Shown one piece after another: positions 1 to 12,488 of a stretch of DNA of 64,000 nucleotides. A program made the position numbers and the translations under genes. The notes beneath the pieces were generated by a model, which was not told the DNA's origin, searched no databases, and saw only the letters and a list, made by a program, of their open reading frames with translations. Position 1 is the stretch's first letter, and each line of letters begins with the position of its first letter. The DNA is from Progne subis subis (Eukaryota > Chordata > Aves > Passeriformes > Hirundinidae). The stretch is from NCBI GenBank assembly GCA_022316685.1, contig JAKJHU010000151.1:1006624-1070623 (forward strand). Direction: 5' to 3'.

Positions 1-278
1 TCACATGGTGGAAAACTTAGAGTTTAAGGTTTTAGAATATAGTAATATATATAAAGCAAGACGGAGAATTTAAGGCTTAGGCTAAGTCCTTCTTTTTCAC
101 TTTCTTCTTCAGGGTTTGGGTGTGGGCAATGGCAAAGGACCTCACCTGTGAAGAGCCGGAATTTCTTTCCTGCTGCTTCCTGGTTTTCCCGTGGTTTGTA
201 GTTTGAAGCATGAGGAGTTATTTCCTTTCTAAAGGGTGAAATTTAAGGAACCTCTCTTGTTTCCAGCCCTGTATTATC

Positions 279-398
279 ACAGAATCAGAGGTTGGTTTGG
301 ATCATAGGGGACATTAAAGTCACCTAATCCCAACCTCCCCTGCCTTGGGCAGAGACACCTTCCACCAGCAGGTGAAAAGATGCTGAGGGCTCTTTGAC
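279..398 (-). mobile_element. CR1 LINE fragment (3' end)
   Basis: The segment CACAGAATCAGAGGTTGG, then a decayed form of the block 'ttaaagatcatctaatcccaacc', is the reverse complement of a CR1 3' end. It is heavily diverged and cut after about 120 bp. Confidence 0.75.
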
Positions 399-1094
399 CC
401 TGCTGGAATACAATTTAAATGACAAGGAAAAATGCTTTATGAATTACAGGTATGCAGTTAAATCCTCATCAGGTCCAAACACAAAATGCCCTTGATTCCT
501 GTTGGAGACTTCTGTTTCCCTTTCCAACTGCCCACTGGCAATTCTTTAAAACCAGGCTTCCTTCCAAGAGAGAAAGCTGTGACAAGAGCTCTCTTCTGTA
601 ATAAGACCTGTAGGGACAAGGATTTTGATTATTTTTGTGTTGTTTAAACACAGGTTGCCCATCAAAAACCATCAAAATAAGTGACATGTGTTGGAGGAAG
701 GGGAAAAAAACCTCCAAACAAACAAACACAAAAAAAAGCAACAAAAACCCCCTCTTTGTCCAGGGTTTTTATGTTTTGCTTCTCTTGGGGACCACAAAGT
801 TCCCTTCTGCCACCGGCAGGAAAGACAAAGGAAAGCCAAAAAAATCAACAATATTGTGGTCTCTGCCAGGTACAGAGAAAATGTGCAGAGGCAAAGAAAA
901 GCAGATGCTGGCAGTGCCCAGAAGGCTGACCCTGCATTTCCCAGCATCTCCTGTTACATGATGTTTCTCTGCTGGGTTGTTGCTTTTCCTGCTGCCCACC
1001 TGAACCCCAGGCTGGGAGTGTCACACGAAGGGACCACCCTCTCCTATCTCCAGTCCCCTGGGGCTCTGTGTCTTACAAATCCAGTTATTCAAAG
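399..1094. other. Intergenic, nothing recognised
   Basis: Overlapping ORFs on both strands at 469-1164 come from A-rich sequence with no recognisable product. Confidence 0.6.
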
Positions 1095-1385
1095 TGATAA
1101 TAAAATAATAGAACTGTTTAGGCTGGGAAAAAAAAAAAAAATCCTCCAAGATCACCAAGCTTAACCATTAACCCAGCAGTGACAGATCCATGACTAAACC
1201 TTGTCCCCAAGTGCCACATCCACACGTCTTCTCAATCCCTCCAGGGATGGTGACACAACCACTTCCCTGGGCAGCCTCTTCCAGGGCTTGGCCACCCTTT
1301 GGGAGAAAATTTTTTTTCCTAATATCCAACCTAAAATCCCCCTGATACAATGTGAGGTTATTTCCTCTCATCCTGTAGTGTTTTG
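1095..1385 (-). mobile_element. CR1 LINE fragment
   Basis: It matches the CR1 subfamily with 'ctccaagatcaccaag...ccaagtgccacatcc...agggatggtgac...cctgggcagcct'. An A14 run interrupts its beginning. Confidence 0.75.
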
Positions 1386-2777
1386 GCTTCCAAGGATTCA
1401 AGATTTTAGTTCTATTGAGATCCTATTCCAGCACATCTCTCCTTTGATAGGCAGGAGTCATCCTCCCGTTTTCAGTCAAAATTTATTTCTTGCCTAAATA
1501 CTTTTTCCTTTTTTTTTTTCTTTTTTTTTTTTTTTTCTTTTTTTTTTTCTTTTCTGTTTTTTTTTTTTTTTTCCTTCCTGTATTGACTTCCTAATGGAGT
1601 GGCTCTTCTCCCTCTATATCCAATGCTCCTGCTGCTCCTCCGTGTGATCACTTTATTTTAGTGGTCTAAGCCAGGTTTGATCTTTTTTGTTTCTTCTTCA
1701 AGAGCTGAGCTTTTCATTCCCTGTGAGACCTTCAATCACTTTTTTTTTCTTATTCTCACATTTCTATTTTGTTCTTTCCTTGTTCTGGGATAATGAGATG
1801 TGCACATTGCATTTATTTTATGGATTTCCCAGGAACAGGACTGTGTGCCACAGATTCAAGAATTATTTCTACTAAGGAACTACTCCTAATACATCCTCTT
1901 CCTCAATGGACCCTGGTGATTTGGATCCTGGATGCTTTAATCCATTGTCACCTGTTACCCTGGTTTTCCTGAGTTTTTTAAAGCCTTTTGAATTTTCATA
2001 AAATGGAGTCAGATCTTTTTAGTTACTGTACAATATTAGAAGCAATTCTACCTTTTTCCCACACATGTAACATAAACAAATACTTTGTTTTTCATTCTCT
2101 GTCCTTTGCTTGCATATTTCTAACCTGAAAGCAATTGTAACTGACAGTTGGTCTAACCACTTGGCTGAAAGATGAAAAACCCCAGAAGCCAATCTTCTGC
2201 TAGACCCACAAATGTATAAGAAGTAAGAAATAAACAAAGAGGCTCTCTCTCCGCCCTGTCTCAGCTTTGAGTCAGAACGGAGGAACCTCTTCCCTGGAAA
2301 AAACCTCTCTCTCCGTGTGACTGCTTTGCGTGTCTCGGTAACAGTCACCATTATGGTTTGGCTGGAAAAATACCATTCATAGGGCTGGAAGAGGATCTTC
2401 CTGTAAATCACACTTAGAGGAAGGAAACCTCCCTTCAGAAACTGGCCTTTCTCTAGTTTTTAATGATCTAATCAAAGACAAGTTGCTCCTTGGCTGCTGC
2501 ATGTGGAAACGAAGACTAAAAATGGACAAATCAGAGAAATCAGAGGAGCCAGACCCAGAAAAATGTTATAATTTCTTCTGAAGTAGATGGGAGTGGAGCA
2601 TCTAAATTTCTTCATGAGTATAAATGACTAAATGGCTTTGGTCTGCACACTTTGAGAGGTTATTTTAAAAGGCATTTTCTCCCATTTGTGAAAGCTCTTT
2701 TATAGTTTATTAAAGCTGAGAGCTGCCACAAGAAAGATCACTAAATCAAATAATGGGTAAAGTTTGAGGGCACCACA
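1386..2777. other. Intergenic, T-rich tract, nothing recognised
   Basis: A T-rich stretch with scattered C lies at 1501-1573. The ORFs have no family resemblance. Confidence 0.6.
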
Positions 2778-2878
2778 GTGGGGTCATCTGATCCTCCCTC
2801 CCTGCTCAAACAGGGCCATCCCAGAGCACAGGGCACAGGATTGTGTCCAGACAATTCTGGAATATCTCTAGTGAGGAA

Positions 2879-2882
<4 letters not shown>
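2778..2882 (-). mobile_element. CR1 LINE fragment next to a long A run
   Basis: 'ctccctgctcaaacagggccatcccagag...gtgtccagacaattctggaatatctc' follows the CR1 consensus for the segment about 40-140 bases from the 3' end. A 74-base A run (2884-2957) starts directly after it. Confidence 0.65.

Positions 2883-2883
<1 letters not shown>

Positions 2884-2957
<74 letters not shown>
2884..2957 (+). repeat. Poly(A) run, 74 bases
   Basis: Pure A homopolymer, followed by TAAAAAAAATC. It could be the tail of a retroposed sequence or a slippage-expanded run. The length in an assembly may be unreliable. Confidence 0.9.
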
Positions 2958-2959
<2 letters not shown>

Positions 2960-4012
2960 AAAAAAAATCAAAACGTAATATAACTGATGAGGATGAGGGT
3001 AGATGTTCAAAAGTTTTGAGGAGGTAAAGGTAATTTAAAGAGGACATTAATTTGTCGTCAAAAATTAGCAGCAGTGTATGGAGCCTTTGAATCCCACTAA
3101 GAAATCACTGATTTTGAGAGTGCTTAGAATATGGAGACAGGATAATTAAAAGTACTGCATTGCAATGAAGTAGTGTAGGAGATTTGATGGCACTGGCTCA
3201 GTCTTTTTCCAAAATTAATGGATAATAAATAAGCAATAATCAAGGCCACAGTTTTCAGTGTTGAGGTACTCTCTGCTCTCTCCCCATTTAACATCCACAG
3301 ACAGACCATTTCCTCCACGCTTTATTGTTTTTCATATTTACACAAAAAACCCACCAAATCCAGAATTAGGCTCCATCTGCAGCTTGTGAGGTTGCAAAAG
3401 GCAAACAATTCCCCCCAGACTGAAAGCAATAATAGGTTGTTCTCCATGCAAATTGGGCAAAGCAAATTCTGGGTAATTGGCTAAAAAACGAGACTCCAAT
3501 GATCTCTGTTCCAAATTGTCATTTTTAGACAAACAAATGTATTTGCATGTGAGGAATCCTGCCAGGGTACAGCTGGAGGAATCTGAATAGCTGGGGTGCT
3601 GGTCCAGGCTGAGTCTGCATCGTGTGGGGTGGCTGGAGAATGGGGGATCAAAGAGGATTTGCTCCATAATTGCATGGAATTAGGGAAGCAGAAAGCAGAA
3701 AGCTCCTGTGCTTGTAGATACCTCCAGGAATGGTTATCCTGGGGCAGCCTAACAGAATATCTGGTGACACAATCTGTCTCTGATGACAGAGAAAACACTT
3801 AAGGAAGTTAGAATGTTGTATTTCCTTCAATATTCCCTCTTGGAGACTGACTTGGGACTTTCTTTGCTGTCGAGAGACTCTGGGGCAATGGGTTTAAGTT
3901 GAAAACAGGATAAATTTAGATTGGATACATGTATCAGAAAAAAGTCCTGTCACCTTCTGACCTGGAGAACCATCAGGGGAAAGACTGGTAGAGAAGGAGG
4001 CTAAATGAGTTT
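2958..4012. other. Intergenic, nothing recognised
   Basis: No repeat or gene signature seen. Confidence 0.6.
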
Positions 4013-4606
4013 CATGGAATCATGGAATGATTTTGGTTGGAAGGCCTCTCAGCTCCTCATAAGTGGGGAGGGGTTCCAGGGGGGTTACAACAAGACAACA
4101 AATCAGGGGATTCAGGGGGTAACAAGGTGTTCCCACCCCCAAGCTTTGGACCACTAAAATCCAGAGCCAAAGGAATTCCCCCCAGGGGACCTATCCCCTG
4201 AAGCCCTCTCCCTGAGATTTCACAATCCGGAAGGGACCCCTGGAGTGACAGACAGGCTGCCCCAGAGCGAGGAGGGTGGGAGGACTGACACAAAACACCT
4301 TGTTATACAGAAAACACAAAAAGGGTTACAACATCGGGGATACAGTGAAATGAGCCATAATGTAAACTTCTTATAAAAACCTAATAAAACAGTTCTGCAC
4401 CACCACAGGAAGGGAAGTTAAAGATCATCTCTTTCCAACCCCTGCCATGGGAAGGGACAACTCCCACTCTCCCAGGTTGTTCCAAGCCCCAATATCCAAC
4501 CTGGCCTTGAACACTTTCAGGGATGGGGTATCCAGAACTTCTCTGGGCAGTCTATCCCAAGACCTCACCATCCAAAGAGGGAAGAAATTATTCCTGCTCT
4601 CTAATT
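4013..4606 (-). mobile_element. CR1 LINE fragment split by an insertion
   Basis: 4013-4044 is the CR1 3' end ('catggaatcatggaatgattttggttggaagg') and 4414-4606 is its continuation ('ttaaagatcatctctttccaacccctgccatggg'). The interval between them is the LTR-like repeat copy 1. Confidence 0.85.
4045..4407 (+). repeat. LTR-like repeat, copy 1, inserted in a CR1
   Basis: This 363-bp block interrupts a CR1 element. CR1 sequence resumes exactly where it stopped, and GGAAGG is present on both sides (4039-4044 and 4408-4413), which looks like a 6-bp target duplication. The block ends with CTTATAAAAACCTAATAAAAC and then CACCACCACA, so it has a TATA-like and an AATAAA motif. It is closely matched by 5485-5901. 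It does not start with TG, so LTR identity is not proven. Confidence 0.6.
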
Positions 4607-5484
4607 ATAATCATAATTGATAATATAAATAATTCATAATTATTTAGCACTCACTCTCCATTGCAATTCAAACCTTGCTAGCTCCTCCTGATGAAGGCAG
4701 GCCACAAAAGAGAGAAAATCAGGGGAGCAAAGCCCAGTGATGAGCAACTGAGCATCAGATGTGAATAAAGTCCCCTCAGGATGGCACATCCTGACCACCT
4801 CCAGGGATATGGTGCTGTAAACACAGCAGGGCTTTTATCATGCCACGGGCAAAGCAGCCTGACCCCAATCTTAATTGGATCTAGGCTGACAAACCCTCTG
4901 GCAGCTCCTGGGAAACAGCAGTGGGATAACTGGGGAACGTGCCTGGAATGTGCTGCTGTGTTAGCATCAGCCAGCTGCGCGGCTGTGATCCATAAATCCC
5001 TAAACCCTCATGGCAGGAGGAGGTGCCAGACCAGGTTTAGAGCACCTGGATGTGGGCAGGGACAGGGCAGGTGGCAGTCGCAGGCGTGGAGTGCTGCAGA
5101 GAGGGTGATGGAGCACAAAAGGTGCCTTTTCCAAAGGTCTCTCGCCTTGTTGTCCTCATTCTTCTGTGGAACAGCCTAGAAAGTCTGTTCCATCAGAATG
5201 GAAGCTTGTGGCTGTGCTTCTTCCGCACCGGGCGGACGCTGGCCCCTGGCTGGCTCAGATCTGCACAGCGGCCAGGATGTTTTCAGTCCGGATATGCAAG
5301 CAGGCTATCTTTACCTGCTGGCTCAGCTTGTCAGCGGCAGCTTGACCAAATAGTGTTGTGACAACAGCGGCAGTAGGAAAAGGATGGCTCTTGGCTAAGC
5401 AGGTTTAAAGATGTTTTTTTTCCTGGCTGAGCTGTGGGAGCCCCGTAGCTGGTCCAGACTGCAGACCAGAGAGAGTTTGAATCT
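4607..5484. other. Intergenic, nothing recognised
   Basis: Moderately GC-rich. The ORFs at 4781-5361 lack homology I can name. Confidence 0.55.
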
Positions 5485-5901
5485 CCCTCTCTCATCTTAT
5501 AAGTGGAGGAGGGTTCAGGGGAGGTTGCAACAGGATAACAAGTCAGGGGATTCAGGGGGTAACAGGGGGTGTCCACCTCCAAGCCTCTGACCACTAAAAC
5601 AAAGGGCACCACTAAAAGGGCAAAGGAATTCCCCCCGGGGCTACCTATCACTCGACGCCCTCCCAGGGGATTTCCCAATCTGGGGAGGGGTTCCAAAGTG
5701 ATAGACAGCCTGCCCCAGAGTTGGGGGGGGGAGAGAGGATGGACAAGGATAGGTGGGGGGTGGGATGATTGACATACAACACCTTGTTATACAGAAAACT
5801 CAAAAGGGGATGGACTGTTACAGAACTGGGGATACAGTGAACTGAACCATAACATAAAACTTCTTATAAAAACTTAATAAAACAATTCTTGCACCGCCAC
5901 A
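5485..5901 (+). repeat. LTR-like repeat, copy 2
   Basis: This second copy of the block at 4045-4407 has the same orientation and is about 1.4 kb further right. Shared stretches include TCAGGGGATTCAGGGGGTAAC, AGGAATTCCCCCC, ACACCTTGTTATACAGAAAAC and CTTCTTATAAAAAC followed by AATAAAACA. It is longer because of internal insertions near 5600 and 5720-5770. I could not find a target duplication. Confidence 0.6.
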
Positions 5902-5925
5902 GAAGTTTTCGGTTAAAGACAGAGT

Positions 5926-6188
5926 CATGGAATCATGGAATCAGAGAATTCTTAAGATTGGAAAAGATCTCTAAGTTCATCAAGTCCAGCTGTAAACCCA
6001 GCATGCTGCATTTACCACTAAACCTTGTCCTCAAGTGCCACATCCACACTTCCAAGGTTGGTGACTCCACCACCTCCCTGGGCAGCCTGTTCCTGTGCTT
6101 GACAACCCTTTGCATGAAGAAATTTTTCCTAATATCCAGTCTAAACTTCCCCTGTTGTAAGTTGAGGCCAGTTCCTCCTGCATTTTTT
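5926..6188 (-). mobile_element. CR1 LINE fragment
   Basis: Starts with two tandem 'atggaatca' units and continues through 'aagttcatcaagtccagc', 'cctgggcagcctgttcc' and 'aatttttcctaatatccag'. It is the same subfamily as 1095-1385. Confidence 0.85.
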
Positions 6189-6447
6189 ACAGAATCACAG
6201 AATTAGGGTTGGAAAAGACCTCTGGAGATCATCCAGTCCAGTCCCCCTGCCCAAGGCAGGGTCACCTGGGGCAGGTGACACAGGGACACATCCAGGTGGG
6301 TTTGGAATGTCTCCAGAGAGGGAGAATCCATGACCTTCCTGGGCTGCTGTTCCAGTGCTCTGGCACCCTACATGGAAAGAAATTTTTCCTTATGTTGAGG
6401 TGCAACTTGTGTTTTAGTTTATGGCCATTGCTGCTTGTCCTGTCTCA
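6189..6447 (-). mobile_element. CR1 LINE fragment, abutting another
   Basis: A second CR1 3' end ('acagaatcacagaattagggttggaa') begins directly where the previous one stops, and reads to 'gcttgtcctgtctca'. It belongs to a different subfamily ('aggtgggtttggaatgtctccagag'). Confidence 0.85.
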
Positions 6448-6513
6448 GGGCTCTGCTGGTAAGAGTTTGGCACCATCCTCTTGCCATCCGCTTTACCTGC
6501 AAGAAGAGAGCAT

Positions 6514-6622
6514 TATATATATATAAATATATAATATTAAATTATACATATACATATACATATACATACACATACACACATATACATACATACATACATA
6601 TATATACACACACACACATATT
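6514..6622 (+). repeat. AT/CA-rich microsatellite
   Basis: Alternating TATA, CATATA, CATA and CACA units in about 110 bases. Confidence 0.9.
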
Positions 6623-9134
6623 TCATTTTCTGCCAGAAACCAGGGTCCAAATATTAAAACTCTGCATGATCATAATCCAGCACATGAGGTACTGTGGCTT
6701 TACATGGCACAATCAGGACTAAAATAACCAAGGAAACTTTGTCTGTGGAGAAGTGCAAAGACAAGAGATTCCTTTTAGACCTGGGACTGAAATATAAAAA
6801 GTGTTTTGACTCAAGAGTGAGGAATGAAGAGTCCACTTTCTTAATCCCTGTGGTGAAGAATATCTCAGCAAGCAGCTCATGGAGATGCCCTGGACAGAGG
6901 CACGGAGATGACAAGAAATGCAGGCTTATGTAGGAGACAATTTGATTTTCTGTCCTGCTAAGAGAGAGCATTTTTAATTCTCATTCTACCCATATCTGTC
7001 TGTCATTTTACCCTTTTCAACCCATTCTCCCAGTGCTGGTTCCTGACAGCTCTGACCTTTCGTAGCAACTCAAGTGCACGAGGGTGGGCCTGACAACGTG
7101 AAAAGATGGAATCAGAGCTGGATTTAAGTGTAAGGATGGATCCTTAATATACATAATATATCCTTCTTTAACAATCATATATAATAAAATAAAATAAAAT
7201 AAAATATAAAATAAAAGATAACATGGGTTAAATAAATATTTGAACAAGAAGTTAAATAAAAATGATATGTGTGTGTGCATATATACGTGAGTGTAGACAA
7301 AGTTTAAAGAAATAAATCACAAACATTCACCAAAAAAAAAAAAAGGTAAAATAATGCAGACCTTGTTAGTGCAAATCAGAAATGTGTCAGAAAAATACCT
7401 CCACTGACCCCTACCCCAGACTAGCTCCAGAGTTTTGAGCCTGCTCAAGTGATACAAGGATAATAACATTTCTGTTCCTAATATTCAGAAATGGTATTTG
7501 CAGTTTTTATTCCTCTTTCCCCCCCCATAATTCTGACATCTCTGCTCCTCAATGAAGCTCCAGAACTCAGGCTATAGCAGTATCTGCACTTTCACCTGTC
7601 CATCCAACTGCCAAAAATGAATTAAAAAAACCTGCATAATTGTTTTTCATGTAATCACACTTAGCATAAGTCTTCAAATAACTGGGCTACTCACATTGAC
7701 CTCTCTCTTTGTCCCCATTTAGCTCTTGATAATACCTGTGGGTCCCTTGGGATTTTGTCCTTTAAAGGCGCAAAGAGTAATAAAATTTTATGCCTGGGGA
7801 GAATATTCTGCCTCAGGCTTTTGGCTGTTGGAAATTCTCCACTGCAAGTCAAGTGTCTCGGTTTCTGGGGTTCCTGAAAAGATGGCATCTCTGTGATGAA
7901 AACAGACCAACGTCAGCACCACGAGGAGGTGAGGGACAGCAGCATTATCCATATGGAAAGAGCTATGGTTAGGGCAGACCTAAAGATCTGTGAGCAATTC
8001 CTTGCTAAGGCTGAATATCAAATCTTCACAGGAGTTTCACAGAAGCAGCAGGAGTTTTACAGAGAAGATGCAAATTAAAGCTGTGAGTCTACTCCAAAAT
8101 CCAGACCTGTCTCTCATCCAACCCTCAATCCTTTAAAGAGTTCCTATGAGCCCCAGACGTTAAGATTGTGAAATTGGAGCTATTGGAGAAACAGAACACA
8201 GTCTTTTTCAGGAGTCAAAACCTTGTTCATGCAGCAGGAACCTTAAGATCCACAAATGTTTTACAGTCTGTTCCATCAGCAGTTATTGCTGATATGGCCT
8301 GATCTACAACCTGGCCCAAATGTCTGTGGTCATGGCTTGCAGCTGACTTAGGCCAGCTTTAAATTCAGGTTTAAGTAGACAAATAATTTGATATTTTCAT
8401 TCCTGGTGTCAAGAACTTCATGCAACAGAGAAGTTCCCCATTCCCCATTTAAAGCAGTTGCCTACAGCAAGCCAGGGAGCTGAAATGACATTCCTGAAGG
8501 TCTCAGACATTTCCTTGACACAGGAACTCTCAAAAACCTATCTTATAACCAAATGTATCTTATAATAAATAAGGAAAACCATACTAAGGGAATCATGAAG
8601 ATGTTGGACAAACTTCTCTGGCTGGAGGCTGAGGCCGTCTGGAAAGCCTGATGGAAACATTTGTGAGGAAATGTGGCCATGGAGAATCACTTGTTTTCCA
8701 GGCAAACAGACACTGGGAAAAACATTGGCACAAAGCTGTTTGTTATTCCTGGTGAAGGTGATAAATCAGACAAGAGACCAAAGCATAACACGGGAACTGC
8801 GTCACTTCTCGTGCCGAGAAAATGAGTCCAATCCAAACTCCCGGCGTGTTTAAATCACAGCATTCCCAAGCGGAGCCTGGGATTAGCTGTTCCCTTGCAA
8901 ATCTTCAGTAAAGCAACCACATCATCCCTGCACCTCTTAATTTTAAAGATCTTTTCTCCTCTGCAGCCGAGGGTCAAAATTGAAGGAAATTAAATTGCCA
9001 GAAAATTGTTCTTTTATTTTAGCTGCAGCACTGAAGCTCCAGACGGAGCTGCTGGTGGCCATGGCTGAGTCACCTCTCACAGGACTGGAACCTTCTCTCC
9101 TTTTTTTCCCCTGTAGAAAAGCATGGAGAGGATG
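6623..9134. other. Intergenic, nothing recognised apart from simple repeats
   Basis: Contains the (TAAAA)n tract and an A13 run near 7332. I see no gene or clear mobile element. Confidence 0.55.
7183..7218 (+). repeat. (TAAAA)n microsatellite
   Basis: Several AAAAT units, partly interrupted. Confidence 0.8.
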
Positions 9135-9240
9135 CCCTGTTCCAGGCCAGGTTGGATGGAGGCCTGAGCAAGGTGGTGCTGGAAATAGGGAATAATGTTC
9201 TTTAAGGTCCTTTCCAACACAATTGTACGATCCTATGGAA
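9135..9240 (+). mobile_element. CR1 LINE fragment
   Basis: 'ccaggccaggttggatggaggcctgagcaa' and 'ctttaaggtcctttccaaca' identify a CR1 3' end in sense orientation. Confidence 0.75.
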
Positions 9241-9467
9241 TGAAGGAGGGGTGAGGAGAACTCCTGTCCTGAATATTGCAGTTATGAATCAAACCTGTCC
9301 TTGCACTGCATCTAAAATTTAAATTATAAACATCAAGGCCAGTGCTGCAGGCCCAAAATATGGAACCCTTTAAATGAGGAGTTGCTGAACTCATTGAACT
9401 CATTGTTGAAGCCCAGGTTTGTACAAAACTAAGAAGATCCAGGAGCTGAGAGGATTCAGGACCACAA

Positions 9468-9822
9468 ATCACAGAATCATGGAATGGTTTGGGTTGGAAG
9501 GGACATTAATGATCATCTTATCCCACCCCTCTGCAATGGGCAGGGACATCTTGCACTATCCCAGGTTGCTCCAAGCCCTGCCCAACCTGGCCTTGGACAC
9601 TTCCAGGGATCCAGGGGCAGCCACAGCTTCTCTGGGAAACACATGCCAGGGCCCTTCCACCCTCACAGGGAAGAATTTCTTCCCAATATCCCATCTAAAT
9701 CAGGTCTTCAGCTTAAAACCATTCCCCCTTTTTCTGTCACTCCATGTCCTTGTCCAAAGTCCCTCTCCTGCTCTCTTGGAGCCCCTTTAGGCACTTAAAG
9801 GGCCTCTGAGGTCTTCATGGAA
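9468..9822 (-). mobile_element. CR1 LINE fragment
   Basis: Clear CR1 reverse complement from 'cacagaatcatggaatggtt' through 'ggcagggacatcttgcac', 'cacttccagggatccagg' and 'aagaatttcttcccaatatc' to the 'agccccttta' region. Confidence 0.93.
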
Positions 9823-11667
9823 CTTTTTCTGAGAGAAAGAATACCTGTGTGAGGGGTCTCCTCACATTTTGATGATTTTTTGGAGGCAGACAGAAATATC
9901 TGTGGATGCACAGCATCCTCTGCTAGGGAGAAAATCAATTTCCTTATGGACCTGGTTCTCATGGAACCAGGCTGTGAGCTGAGTATGTGTGAGGTGTGAA
10001 CTGTGAGACCTGGAGCAGCTGCATCCCAAGGATCCCAATGTTGCTTTCGTGCTGCAGAGCTGGAGGGATAATGGGAATTATCCTTGCCTTTGTAACGGGA
10101 TTTAATACATTAAGAACTCTCTCCTGTCTTAAGTTCTACGTAAAAGATAAAAGGTCACCAAAAACTGTGTGAGGATTGTGGTGGGTGACAGATGCCGCTT
10201 GTAGGGATAAACCTAATCTAGAGGCCAATTGAATCCAAAATTTCCTTGACTTTTTAAGCTGCTCATTCCGATGCTCCAGGTCCTGCAGGTAAAAAGGCCA
10301 CTGAAAGCCCTCTCTTCTCACCTTGTTTCAGCAGACAGCAAAATACCAGAGGGACACAGGAACAGCCACCCAAAAATAGCAAAAATTAGAGCCAGGGATG
10401 GTGGCAGCAATGCCACTGACTCCAATTCATCATTCCCAGAGGATTATTCCAACAGCTCCTTGCATGACCCAGCTTGTCTTTGTGCAAATGACTCAGCCCA
10501 AGAGGGCATTTTAAATTACATTTATTATTTATATTTTTATAATGCCTTTGGAGATTACTTCCCTTTCCCCCGTGCCCCCAGATCTTTCTTTTCATTTCTG
10601 CCCCAGCTTTCTCACTGTGCTGTATCATCACGACTGTGAGAGGCAGAGAGGGGGAATAAATAGTGTTTTGAGCACTGCAGAAGGAAAATAAATGCAATGC
10701 AACAGCTCATCTGTTGAAATTTCAGCTGTAACTGGGTGCACTAAAGTCTGCTCATTGTTTGTCAGGGAAGCAGTTTTTATTTCCATGTAGAATTTCCTCC
10801 CAAAGGGCTTTGTAGTAAAGATGATTTAGCAGGCAGAGCTCTTCCCTTGTTCAGTCACGATGAAATCACATTTTGCTGTGTTTTCATGGGTGCGTAAGAC
10901 CAAGTGTGCAGCCACGGTTTACGTGGGGTTTTTTTGTTTTTTTTTTTTATTCTGTCCTGCAGCTCACAATTCCTGTTGCTTTCCCACAGTTTTTGTGTTC
11001 ATTTCAGCATTGTGGTGGCTGCTGTGAGGGGTAAAGGCACATGGATGAGGAGGAGCAAAATTATTTAAGAGTAACTCTCAATTGCAACTGAATGCAAAAT
11101 GTTTTTTTCCATGCTGTGAAGCACATTAATAGCCTGCCTCCAAATCTTCCTGCCCTTTCCAGGGATTTCTATGCATTCCGTTGCTCTTGACTGAGAAGAA
11201 AACAAACTCATTCTCTTTGCTTGGAAAGCGGAGAAGCTGCTTCAAGCAAACTTGAAGTCTTTGCTTGACTAAAAGAAGCGATTTTAGCCAAGGCAAATAT
11301 TCCCCGGGGTCATTCTGGGAGACAAGAGGGAGCTTTCTTCCTTTCTTTTCTTATTTAGAGTCACATGGTGATGCCCTTGGCTCCTGCAGAGCTCACCTGG
11401 CCATCCAAGGAGGCGTTCAGGCTCTGGCATCTCCCTCATGAATCTTTCTGAAGAGCAGCTGAGATAACTCATGTGAGCAGAAGTGGTCTCACTGTCAGTG
11501 ATGGATGAGGTAACTCCACATACCCCGTTTTTTAATAAGAAGTCTCCATGAAATTACTTGTCTGAATTTGTACCTCATCCATAAAAAGTGGGAATGTTAT
11601 TTATAAAGTGTATAAAATAGTCAATTTTCCCTGTATTTATGTCTGAGCTGATCAACTGAGTCACAAT
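9823..11667. other. Intergenic, nothing recognised
   Basis: AT-rich blocks around 10510-10560 (ATTTATTATTTATATTTTT) are simple sequence. Confidence 0.55.
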
Positions 11668-11822
11668 CAGAATCATGGGATGGTTTGGGTTGGAAGGGAC
11701 CTTAAAGATCATCCATTTCCATTCCCTGACACAGGCAGGGACGTCTTCCACTACCCCAGGTTGCTCCAAGCCCTGCTCAACCACGTCTTGGACTCTTCCA
11801 GGGATGGGGCATCCACATTCAC
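11668..11822 (-). mobile_element. CR1 LINE fragment
   Basis: 'agaatcatgggatggtttgg' to 'cttccagggatggggcatcc' follows the CR1 consensus. Confidence 0.9.
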
Positions 11823-12234
11823 TCTCATTTTCAGGAATGCTGTGAGTATCTGGGTGTGATATATAAAGACTACACATTTTTAAGGATAATTTAAAGCAAA
11901 TCTGCAGCACCTTTTAGCCAAAGGGCTGATTTACTCTCCTACTTTGTTCTTTTTGTCCTTTTCTTGTGGCAGATATTCAGGGACAGGTTGTTAGGAGAAT
12001 AAGAGAGAAAAGTTTTCATTTCCAGCTGCAGAAGAAAGGGGAAAAGAAGGAGGTGAAGAATTTATGGCAGATAGATCTGGCATTTCAGCCCAAACCATCC
12101 CAGAGCTGGGGACAGATTGCAGTGGGGAAAGCCTGACCCCTTGACATCAGCAGGGATTGTGCTGATAGTTCCCCCCTGAGTTTGCACAGACAACGTTGGG
12201 TTGTGATCAGAAAACTTTCTTCTTCCCACTCTGA

Positions 12235-12488
12235 TTGACAGGACAAGGGGAAATGGCTCAAGCTGCACTGGGGGAGGATCACATTCAATATTAAGAAAAT
12301 TTTTTCACTGGAAGAGTGGTTAAACACCAGAACAGGCTGCCCAGAGAAGGGACTGAGTCAGCATCCCTGGAAATATTCAGAAATTAGTAGATGTGGCCCT
12401 TGGTGATATGGTTTAGTGAGCATGAGAATATCGGGTTAAAGGACGGACTTGATGATTTTGGAGGCCTTTTCCAGTCTTAATGATTTGT
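12235..12488 (+). mobile_element. CR1 LINE fragment
   Basis: 'gacaggacaaggggaaatgg', 'ggctgcccagagaagg' and 'ggacttgatgattttgg' mark a sense CR1 3' UTR of the subfamily that ends 'ttccagtcttaatgatt'. Confidence 0.8.
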
